A DNA stretch of 64,000 nucleotides from contig NZ_PQVF01000004.1 in NCBI RefSeq assembly GCF_002920915.1, forward strand, positions 186,001 through 250,000, in the 5' to 3' direction. The notes beneath the pieces are model-generated. The model was not told the DNA's origin. It saw nothing but the letters and a program-made list of their open reading frames with translations, and made no database searches. Every line of letters begins with the position of its first letter. Position 1 is the stretch's first letter. Positions 43,240 to 50,865 of this stretch are shown in pieces. The stretch comes from Solitalea longa. Lineage in GTDB: Bacteria > Bacteroidota > Bacteroidia > Sphingobacteriales > Sphingobacteriaceae. Position numbers and translations under genes: made by a program.

Positions 43240-45668
43240 TTACCTGCCGACTTATTATATTCTGTATTCGATTGAATTTCCCAACGAATGGCCCCATTTG
43301 ACCAATCTTTATTCAGTTTGAAGAAACCTCCCTGGTTATCAAGTGTTACTTCGTGCAGCACATTATCTTTAGGCAAACAAACAAAACCTTTTGCTTGCTG
43401 TGCTCCGGTTGTATAAGCCACCAGCTTCAATGTCGACCAATCCATTTTCATGGTTGATTGAGCCAATTTTATATGAGGAATTACCGCTCCATCTCTTACT
43501 AAAATCACCGCTTGAACGGCACCAGGAGCAATACTTCTCCAGCCACCTTCATAAACAGTTCCGGATTGATAATCGATCCATTTGCCAGGAGGCAGGTACA
43601 CATTACGCTCGGTTACATTTTCTAAAAGCGGTGCAACCAAAATATCTGATCCGAATAAATATTCATCATCAACCAGCCACGATCCCGGATCGTTAGGATA
43701 TTCTACGAATAAAGCCCTAACCATCGGCAAGCCTTTTTCGGTACACACTTTCGCTTGTGCATAGATATAAGGCATTAGCTGATAGCGCATATTATCGGCT
43801 AATCGGAAGTAATTATTAAAGGATTCGCCGTATTCCCAAGGTTCTTTAGGAGGCATACCATGACTACGGGTGTGTGAAGTTAGGAAGCCAAATGCCGCCC
43901 AGCGACGATATAGATCTTCAGGCGTTTTCTGCACAAATCCACCTATATCATGACTCCAAAACGCAAACCCTGATAACCCAAACGATAAACCACCTCTTAA
44001 CTCAGCAGCCATACCGGTGTTGGTATTTTCAGCATCGCCACCCCAATGTAAAGGGTAACGTTGACTGCCTGCCCAGGCACTTCGTGCCCAGATAATGTTC
44101 TCTCCATTTACCTGTTTAGTAATGTCAGCAACGGCTTTATTGTATCGAAGCGGATAGAGGTTGTGTTCGTAAAAACCTGTTTTACCCGAATAGTATAAAC
44201 CATTATCAGGAGCGGCCTCACCAAAATCAACTTTAATAGCGCCTACTCCCATTTTAAGCAAGCTTGCAATTTTCTCCTGGTACCAGGTAACTGTAGCCGG
44301 GTTAGAAAAATCGAGCGTGGCATCTTCGTATGGAATGTTTCCTTTAGCGTCTTTTACAGCCAATCCTTTTTCAATTATTTCTGGAAATAATTTGTTTTTA
44401 GGCGTGAAATATGGCAACTGCCATAAGGAAATATGGAATCCATCTGCTTTAAGATCTGTCATCATTTTAGCAGGATCTTTAAAACGATCGGGAGCAAATT
44501 TGTAATCGGTGCGCCAGTCGGTGGTAAACCAGCCGGTATCAAAATGGATAACGTCTGCAGGGATTTGATTCTCGCGAAGCTTAGCGGCAACATTTCTTCC
44601 GTCTTGTTCAGAGAAATAGGTAATACGGCTCATCCAAAAACCAAACGACCATAAAGGAGGCATAGCGGCTTTACCGGTTAAATTGGTGTATTCATCAAGA
44701 ATATCTTTAGGAGCTCCTAAAAAGACAAACAGATCAAGTTCATCATCACCGATCATTAATGAATTAGCGCCATTGAAGTATTTACCAAAATCGCAGGTGA
44801 TCGGAGAAGAAGTATGCATGAACATACCATAACCCCTATTACTCATAAAAAAAGGAATAGGCTTATACATGGTTTCATTTTGAACACCGTTGGCATCATC
44901 GGCCCAAAGCACTACTTTTTGGCCTCGTTTATTAAACTGAGTAAACGACTCTCCACAACCAAAGATCTTCTCATCAGGCCCTAGTGAAAATACCGCCGAC
45001 ATGCTTCTTGAATAATCACTGGCCCTCCGTACATAGGAGAAAGGAAGAACCGGGGTATATGAAGAATCGGCATTATCTACGTGATGCATGGTTTTGGTCA
45101 ACAGCTTTCCTTTTGCATCCCTTATTTCCACTCGCCAAGGATGCTCCATAATAGTCACCGAACCATAATCGCTGGCATAGCGATGGCCGCCAGAAATTTT
45201 GCTGTAATTCCATGATCTGGTATCAACAGGAGCCTTACCATTAACCAACATTAACGACTCGGGATTTGGCTTTACCTGAAAGCCCGAACTTGCACGAACA
45301 CGTATTGTTTTAGGCGATACAAATTGAATGGAGAACGGCAATGATGGAGAGGCTTCATATTCAGTTTCAGGGAACTCATTTGCTTTAACAGGTTTCAATA
45401 CACCCAGCATATTATCAAAAGCCTGGCGGGATGAGTACACATAGCGTTTATAAACAACTCTTCCCGTTCCGGTAGCAGCATCAAACTGTGACAAACTATC
45501 AGCTAAATAATAGGTATTAGTAAAGCTTTTGAAGTCATCACTTATATCGACAGGAACATTTAAAAGTTTCATGTTCTGTATCTGCGCTTTTAACACCTGG
45601 GGAAAAAACCATAACATAGGTAGCATAAAGGCTATTACCCCCTTAGTAAAAAATCTATTCATAAACAT
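43236..45668 (-). CDS. Glycoside hydrolase family 31 alpha-xylosidase, YicI-like
   Basis: The GH31 enzyme has 810 residues and an N-terminal signal peptide (LWFFPQVLKAQ). The nucleophile is Asp481 in AIKVDFGEAAP and the acid/base is Asp545 in HWGGDAENT, the motif pair of YicI-type alpha-xylosidases. The N-terminal beta-sandwich includes FGCGESFTQFNKRGQ. In a xyloglucan locus it would remove alpha-1,6-xylose from oligosaccharides. It begins at ATG 45666-45668; a second ATG two codons on is equally possible. It is first in the GH31-GH3-GH3 unit, with a predicted operator-controlled promoter upstream. It complements the PA14-type GH31 at the right edge. Confidence 0.92.
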   Translation of the reverse strand: MFMNRFFTKGVIAFMLPMLWFFPQVLKAQIQNMKLLNVPVDISDDFKSFTNTYYLADSLSQFDAATGTGRVVYKRYVYSSRQAFDNMLGVLKPVKANEFPETEYEASPSLPFSIQFVSPKTIRVRASSGFQVKPNPESLMLVNGKAPVDTRSWNYSKISGGHRYASDYGSVTIMEHPWRVEIRDAKGKLLTKTMHHVDNADSSYTPVLPFSYVRRASDYSRSMSAVFSLGPDEKIFGCGESFTQFNKRGQKVVLWADDANGVQNETMYKPIPFFMSNRGYGMFMHTSSPITCDFGKYFNGANSLMIGDDELDLFVFLGAPKDILDEYTNLTGKAAMPPLWSFGFWMSRITYFSEQDGRNVAAKLRENQIPADVIHFDTGWFTTDWRTDYKFAPDRFKDPAKMMTDLKADGFHISLWQLPYFTPKNKLFPEIIEKGLAVKDAKGNIPYEDATLDFSNPATVTWYQEKIASLLKMGVGAIKVDFGEAAPDNGLYYSGKTGFYEHNLYPLRYNKAVADITKQVNGENIIWARSAWAGSQRYPLHWGGDAENTNTGMAAELRGGLSFGLSGFAFWSHDIGGFVQKTPEDLYRRWAAFGFLTSHTRSHGMPPKEPWEYGESFNNYFRLADNMRYQLMPYIYAQAKVCTEKGLPMVRALFVEYPNDPGSWLVDDEYLFGSDILVAPLLENVTERNVYLPPGKWIDYQSGTVYEGGWRSIAPGAVQAVILVRDGAVIPHIKLAQSTMKMDWSTLKLVAYTTGAQQAKGFVCLPKDNVLHEVTLDNQGGFFKLNKDWSNGAIRWEIQSNTEYNKSAGK

Positions 45669-45714
45669 AAATTCTTAATAGTATAAATTGGTTACTTCTA
45701 GTTATTACTAGCTT

Positions 45715-45782
45715 CGAATTTAAGCTTAGATTTAGCTAGAAATGGGACTGTGATGTTAACGATTAGGGTGAAAGATGTTAAC
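45715..45782 (-). promoter_or_regulatory. Promoter unit A: direct-repeat operator plus -7 element for GH31-GH3-GH3
   Basis: ATGTTAAC at 45753-45760 is repeated exactly at 45775-45782 (22-bp period, two helical turns). On the minus strand 30 bp separate the repeat edge from TAAATTCG (45722-45715), which has 7 of 8 matches to TAnnTTTG. Transcription would start near 45708, about 40 nt before the GH31 ATG. Confidence 0.6.
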
Positions 45783-45893
45783 CTGATCTTTAAAACAGGC
45801 TTTAAATAGCAAATAAGACGAGATCGCTAAAAGATATTTAGTTTTTAAGCCGAAAAAAGCGGATCAGACTCAAAAGTTGTAGAATTAAGGATA

Positions 45894-45956
45894 GCGGAGT
45901 AACACAGAGTTGCACAAGGTTCATTACTTCGTGTAACGCTGTACCATTCTGTGGTT
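45894..45956. repeat. Degenerate CACAGAG-type dispersed palindromic repeat
   Basis: ACAGAGTTGCACAAGG pairs imperfectly with CTTCGTGTAACGCTGT around a short loop. Related CTCTGTGTTACTCCGTG-like intergenic elements are common in Bacteroidota. It lies between promoter unit A and the internal terminator. Confidence 0.45.
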
Positions 45957-46020
45957 TGTTTTTAACAATTCAGTAATTCAAGTTAAGAGCCGTAAAAAGT
46001 TGTTTTTTAAGGTTGATGTC

Positions 46021-46057
46021 AAAAAAAACCTGTTGGCGCATGAGAATCACCAACAGG
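46021..46057 (-). terminator. Terminator hairpin inside the regulatory region
   Basis: CCTGTTGG / CCAACAGG 8-bp perfect stem; on the minus strand it is followed by TTTTTTTT (46028-46021). No coding gene ends here; it is about 150 nt downstream of the predicted start of promoter unit B. Confidence 0.75.
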
Positions 46058-46207
46058 AATACCGATTTAATTCAACCAACCTAAATGCATGCTCTATAAT
46101 AAATCACATGGCTTCTACATGTTCATTAAATACCGATTCAAAGAGATAGATGCTAAGTATTTCTATTTTATTTTTTAGGGTCAATATGATAGAAAGACTG
46201 AATTAAT
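46021..46207 (-). ncRNA. Candidate small RNA (or attenuated leader) of the polysaccharide locus
   Basis: Promoter unit B (46214-46281) and the terminator at 46021-46057 delimit a minus-strand transcript of about 187 nt. ORFs in it are at most seven codons. AATCGGTATT occurs twice inside it. It may be an independent RNA or a 5' leader whose terminator controls read-through to GH31 at 45668. Confidence 0.45.
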
Positions 46208-46213
46208 GATGAC

Positions 46214-46281
46214 CAAAAATAAATAGTTCCAAGGTATCGAAGGGGGCTAATATGTTTACAATTGGTGGTTAATATGTTAAC
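46214..46281 (-). promoter_or_regulatory. Promoter unit B: direct-repeat operator plus perfect -7 element
   Basis: ATGTTTAC (46252-46259) and ATGTTAAC (46274-46281) are spaced 22 bp. On the minus strand 30 bp separate them from TATTTTTG (46221-46214), a perfect TAnnTTTG. Geometry is identical to unit A, and the 30-bp spacers share an AGYCCC-type block. Confidence 0.6.
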
Positions 46282-46286
46282 TTTAA

Positions 46287-46320
46287 AAAACAAAAAAGCC
46301 CACCAAAAGCATTGGCGGGC
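46287..46320 (-). terminator. Terminator of the susCD-to-esterase transcript
   Basis: GCCC.CCAA / TTGG.GGGC stem with a TTTTTTG tail on the minus strand, starting 26 bp after the esterase stop at 46347. Confidence 0.88.
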
Positions 46321-46346
46321 AATTCAATTATATCCAATCAATTTTT

Positions 46347-48290
46347 TTATTCCTTCCAGTTATCGGTCCGGAAAGGTGAAGCAGGCAAACCTTCTTTATT
46401 GTATAAATTACAATCAGGGTTATCGGCCCAGCCATATCGAACGGCTACCGGAGCAATAACCTGCTCACAACTAACTTCAATTATATCACCTTTGATCACT
46501 GCTTTTGCCCAGTAAAATTTACGATCATTTCCGGCAATAATAAATCCCTTTAAATCGGCAGCGTTTTTAGCTATCAGGCCACTGCCAATTTCTCTGAATT
46601 TAATGCATATGGCATTTCCCTCAATAGTTACCGAATCGGCAACCGGACCTGAATAAACCACCTCCTTTTTGCCATACACTTTATTTTCTGCAGCTAGGGC
46701 AAGCCTTAATCCAACTTCCTGTTTATTTTTTGGGTGAATATCATCTGCTTCCCCAATATCAATAATGGTTGCCATTGCTGTATTTGGTGTGCCTAATGTT
46801 TTGGCCTGCGCATCTCTTAATTCGGCCCATTCGCTTTTAACCAATGGATTGGTAGTGCGTTTCATGTAATTAGCCAGCTGCACATACAAAAAAGGCAAAT
46901 GCCCCTGCTTCCATCTGATGCGCCAATCGTTGATCATTAACGGAAACGTAGTTTCATACTGCGCAGCATTGGCAACGTTGGCTTCACCCTGGTACCAGAT
47001 AAATCCTTTTATTCCGTAAGGAACAATAGGTTTGATCATGGCATTGTATAAATACGAAGGTGTATATTGATAACTTATCGTCTTCGGAATACCGGTTTCG
47101 ATGCCTTTCATATAGGTCCATTCTCCGGCCAAGCTCACTTTGTCAGCACCATCACTTAAATACAAGCTATCTGCAGGATCATTCAGTCCTCCCCCGCCCC
47201 ATAAGGCCGCCATGCGCAACACCACCACATTTTTTCCCTTTTTAACCAATTTAGCGGGAATGGTATACGTATGCGTTTTGGCAGCATTCCAAACATTTTT
47301 GCAAATTTCCTGTCCATTGAAATACAACGAATAGTTCATTTCAGGTTTGTGCAGATGAAGGTTTAAGCTCTTACCTTTGGCTAATTTGGTAAGGTCAACC
47401 GTTTTGCGGAACCATAATATCCCCTCATAAGGACCTTTGCCCCATGAGCGAACAGTAGCCGGCATATTTAACACCGGCCATTTCGAATCGTTAAAGCCGG
47501 GCTCGTTAACTTTCTTTTTTAATCCGTTGTAAGAGTTATAAATAATGTCCCAATAAACTTTTACTACCTCTTCATTCTTTTTAAAGATGCTTTCATCAAT
47601 GTTTTCCTTATTATTCTTGGTTACAATTTTGGCCAATTCCGGAACCGTCATTAACATTTCCTCACTTGTCCAGGCTTCAACCGGAGTTCCTCCCCAGGTC
47701 GACTGGATAATACCAATTGTAACGTTTTCTTTTTGCTGAAGCTGACGACTAAACGAATAAGCTACTGCCGAAAAATCCGCTGCTGTACTCGAATCACATT
47801 GTTTCCATTTCGCTTCAGGAAGGATATCTGATTTTGGGTGCAAAGACACATCATGCGGAACAATTAAAAACCGAATAGTAGGATGAATGGCATTTTTTAT
47901 CTCTGCCACAGCATCTTTCGATTCGCTGATCTTCATTTCCATGTTTGATTGCCCTGAAGCCACCCAAACATCACCCAACATAATATTGCTGAATTTTATG
48001 GTTTGTTTACTATCGCCAACTACCGACACTTGCATAATGTAAGGCCCACCGGCAGGCATTGATGGCAATGAAACATTCCACTCTCCATTTTCATTCGCTA
48101 CAGCTTGGGTGTTGTTCCCGGCAAATTCAACCAATACTTTGGCATTGGGATCAGCCTTGCCCCAAATAGGAATATTTATATTTCGTTGCAACACCATGTT
48201 ATCGCCAAAAACTCTTGGCACCCATAATTGAGCCTTTGCGCTGCAAACAACTAACAGAAAGCAACAGAATAAAAGTATTTTATTTCTCAT
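46347..48290 (-). CDS. SGNH-family sialate O-acetylesterase-like carbohydrate esterase
   Basis: Secreted esterase of 647 residues with a signal peptide (FLLVVCSAKAQ). After an Ig-like N-terminal domain (about 20-100) the SGNH core begins with GDVWVASGQSNMEM, nucleophile Ser115. Block III is GFIWYQGEANVANA and block V is ADDIHPKNKQEVG with the catalytic Asp and His. A jelly-roll carbohydrate-binding insert of about 150 residues sits mid-chain (WFRKTVDLTKLAKGKSLNLH). Family members are named sialate O-acetylesterases but in plant-glycan loci act on acetylated side chains, e.g. acetyl-galactose of xyloglucan. It is 32 bp after GH95. Confidence 0.88.
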   Translation of the reverse strand: MRNKILLFCCFLLVVCSAKAQLWVPRVFGDNMVLQRNINIPIWGKADPNAKVLVEFAGNNTQAVANENGEWNVSLPSMPAGGPYIMQVSVVGDSKQTIKFSNIMLGDVWVASGQSNMEMKISESKDAVAEIKNAIHPTIRFLIVPHDVSLHPKSDILPEAKWKQCDSSTAADFSAVAYSFSRQLQQKENVTIGIIQSTWGGTPVEAWTSEEMLMTVPELAKIVTKNNKENIDESIFKKNEEVVKVYWDIIYNSYNGLKKKVNEPGFNDSKWPVLNMPATVRSWGKGPYEGILWFRKTVDLTKLAKGKSLNLHLHKPEMNYSLYFNGQEICKNVWNAAKTHTYTIPAKLVKKGKNVVVLRMAALWGGGGLNDPADSLYLSDGADKVSLAGEWTYMKGIETGIPKTISYQYTPSYLYNAMIKPIVPYGIKGFIWYQGEANVANAAQYETTFPLMINDWRIRWKQGHLPFLYVQLANYMKRTTNPLVKSEWAELRDAQAKTLGTPNTAMATIIDIGEADDIHPKNKQEVGLRLALAAENKVYGKKEVVYSGPVADSVTIEGNAICIKFREIGSGLIAKNAADLKGFIIAGNDRKFYWAKAVIKGDIIEVSCEQVIAPVAVRYGWADNPDCNLYNKEGLPASPFRTDNWKE

Positions 48291-48322
48291 TGAGTTAAAT
48301 TGAATTTCGATTCTGAAATAAA

Positions 48323-50767
48323 CTATTTCAACACTATAGCAATAGCCACTTCTTTTCCTGCAGGCAATTGCACTAAGCAGGTATTCGACTGATTATTTTG
48401 ATTTTTAACCTGACAATTAGTAGAGGTAATGGAACTGAAGTTACCCGGCAGTTTTAAGGTGATCGTTTGATCAATTGCTGATTTTAAGATCACATTCACA
48501 TTTTTACCGTCCCAACTGAGTTTTTTCACTTCTGTTTGGCCGCGTAGTAACACTCCTTCAATTTCACCTTTTGACCAATCGGGAGGTAAAACCGGCAGTA
48601 AAGACACTTTACCCGGTTCTGAATAAACCAGCATTTGCGAGATCAAATAAGGTAAACCACCACTGATATCGGTATTGAATAAAGCTCCGACATTATGGAA
48701 AGAACCCATGCCATTCGACCAATATTTACTCGACAGCCATTGAACGATCTCATTGGTTTTTTCAACCTCGCCAATATGAGCAGCTGAAAGTCCTAAAAGC
48801 ACCAATCCGAAAGCCATCTCTCCCCCATCTTCGGCAATCCTGAACTTCATCTTTTCATCAATCGTTCTGCTAACAGCTTTAACCAATTCGGGGTTGTTCA
48901 TAATGTCAGGATCTACCTGATCATACAAACTGTATAACTGAGAAGTATGCCGATGCTTATGATTTTCCTCAACACCATCCCAAAGCCATTCCCTGAACGA
49001 ACCATCAGCGGCAACCTGGTAATCGGGCATTTTGCTTATTAATGATTCCCACAACTGTACTTTCTGGCGATCAGTATTTAATACTTTGGCTGCAGCAATA
49101 CAGTTACGCAACAATTGCTTAGCGATCATTATGTCCATGGTTGCATTTAAAGTGGCTTGTGATTGATTGTTTCCCGGGTTATTCTCCGGTGAATAGGAAG
49201 GATTGAAAACGATCTTCCCGTCTTTACCCGTTGTTAAAAAATCTTCATAAAACAACGCAGCCTCTTTCATAAACGGGTAAGCGCGGTTTTTCAGAAAATT
49301 CTTATCACCTGTATACAACCAATATTCGTTAAAGAAATTGGCGGTCCAGCCGGCAGCGCCAGTCCAGAACGTAAGGCACCAGGTTTCACCGAAATCGGTA
49401 TCCCAACCGGTGTTAGTGGCCTGCGCCGGAATATGGATGCCACGGCAATTATACAAGCAAGCAGCACTTTGCCTGTAATCGTTCATTAATCGCTCGTGGA
49501 AATCAAAAAATGAATTCATTAACTCAGGCATGTTACAAGGCAATAAACCCGAAACAGCAGTCGCTAAATTACCATCATTGGTAAAACCGCCTGTCCATGG
49601 AGCGGTCCAAGTTCCCGACCATAATCCTTGTAAATTAGGCGGATTGTAGCCTGTTGAGCTGATAATATTATATCTTCCTGCATCAAAGGCCTTTTCGATT
49701 ATCGCCAGCGGAACTTTATGCTTTGCCTTCAGGATCAACTCCTCGGTATTCAAAAGACGATCACTCGCATCGCCGTTCAAATTAAGCTTCATCCTATTAA
49801 ATAGTTCGCCATGCACTTTAGCATGCCTAGCCAAAAGATCATCGTAATTAACTGATTTATTGGACAGATACGCTTTTAAATCATTAGCCAGGCTTTTACT
49901 GTAATTATAAGAGGGGTTTATTTTGATAAGCAGCAACACTTCTTTAGCATTACTGATCACCAGTTTATTTTTTTCCACCTCGGAAGTTCCGCCATTAAGC
50001 ACCAATCTGCCCACACCTTCATAACCTTCGAGGCCGCTTTTGTTCTTTACTTTAAAGTTGCTGCGATAGGTAAGCCATTGATCTTCCACTCCACCTTTCA
50101 TCTCATCAACGCCTTCTTTCACAAACTGCCATTGCTGCCATTCAACAGGCAAATGCTCGAAATTGATCGAACAATTAATAAGCTCAGTTCCTTTAATGGA
50201 AATCACCACCACACTATCCACGCGGGAAACAAACAGCTTACGCTGAAAGCTTGCATGTTCACTTTGCCAGTCGACAATGGCTTCACCGGTTTCGAAATTA
50301 ACCGAACGCTGATATTTTTTAATGTTTAATGGTTGCTGAACAATCCGTACATCAAAGGCCGGAATAAAAGGATCACGCGCATCGGTATAACCCTCTTTGG
50401 TACGCTGATCAACCGGAATAAGGCTGGCTTCGCGGTATTTCCCCTGCAGCATTAAACTGCGGATCTCATTTAATCTGCTGGCCTGGTCAATAGGTTGTTT
50501 AGATTGCTTTTGAGGCAGGTATAATTCAGAATGACTTAAAATAATGGTTTCGTCATAAGGCTGCCCCATTACCAAAGCGCCCATGGTTCCATTTCCACTC
50601 AATAAGGCATGTTCCCAATTGGCGGCAGGCTGCCAGCTGGTAATTCCACGCTTGGGTTTTGAAAACTCTGTAACAGCTTGAGAAAAAGCCATAACGCAGC
50701 TCCCAAAGGTCAAACTGCATACTACGGCGGTTTTCAGTATAATATGATGGAATTTATTCAGAGTCAT
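48323..50767 (-). CDS. Glycoside hydrolase family 95 alpha-L-fucosidase
   Basis: About 814 residues with a signal peptide ending AFSQA. The N-terminal GH95 beta domain starts with WEHALLSGNGTMGALVMGQP and IILSHSELYLPQ. The central (alpha/alpha)6 barrel shows NTGWDTDFGETWCLTFWTG and FNPSYSPENNPGN, matching the catalytic Asn and Glu blocks of the family. The C-terminal beta-sandwich follows. GH95 members remove alpha-1,2-fucose, or galactose, by inversion; with the GH2 next door this fits the Fuc-Gal side chain of xyloglucan. ATG 50767 gives a cleaner signal peptide than ATG 50788. An internal 98-bp gap precedes it. Confidence 0.88.
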   Translation of the reverse strand: MTLNKFHHIILKTAVVCSLTFGSCVMAFSQAVTEFSKPKRGITSWQPAANWEHALLSGNGTMGALVMGQPYDETIILSHSELYLPQKQSKQPIDQASRLNEIRSLMLQGKYREASLIPVDQRTKEGYTDARDPFIPAFDVRIVQQPLNIKKYQRSVNFETGEAIVDWQSEHASFQRKLFVSRVDSVVVISIKGTELINCSINFEHLPVEWQQWQFVKEGVDEMKGGVEDQWLTYRSNFKVKNKSGLEGYEGVGRLVLNGGTSEVEKNKLVISNAKEVLLLIKINPSYNYSKSLANDLKAYLSNKSVNYDDLLARHAKVHGELFNRMKLNLNGDASDRLLNTEELILKAKHKVPLAIIEKAFDAGRYNIISSTGYNPPNLQGLWSGTWTAPWTGGFTNDGNLATAVSGLLPCNMPELMNSFFDFHERLMNDYRQSAACLYNCRGIHIPAQATNTGWDTDFGETWCLTFWTGAAGWTANFFNEYWLYTGDKNFLKNRAYPFMKEAALFYEDFLTTGKDGKIVFNPSYSPENNPGNNQSQATLNATMDIMIAKQLLRNCIAAAKVLNTDRQKVQLWESLISKMPDYQVAADGSFREWLWDGVEENHKHRHTSQLYSLYDQVDPDIMNNPELVKAVSRTIDEKMKFRIAEDGGEMAFGLVLLGLSAAHIGEVEKTNEIVQWLSSKYWSNGMGSFHNVGALFNTDISGGLPYLISQMLVYSEPGKVSLLPVLPPDWSKGEIEGVLLRGQTEVKKLSWDGKNVNVILKSAIDQTITLKLPGNFSSITSTNCQVKNQNNQSNTCLVQLPAGKEVAIAIVLK

Positions 50768-50865
50768 TTTGAAGTTCAAATACAACATCAGTGCTGTTCA
50801 TGTATCTCCCAAAAGCCCTGTTCATCAAATTGCAAACAAGACTTTTGGTTCTAGATACAGTGTTT

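Larger units (their letters stand above)
45669..46346. other. 678-bp regulatory region between the SGNH esterase and GH31 genes
   Basis: No credible ORF on either strand. It contains the esterase terminator (46287-46320), two promoter units with paired direct repeats, an internal terminator hairpin and a degenerate dispersed palindromic repeat. These are listed separately. Confidence 0.8.

Noticed and set aside
43391-44654. Plus-strand frames opposite the GH31 gene
   Set aside because: They are antisense shadows of a long, well-supported GH31 coding sequence.
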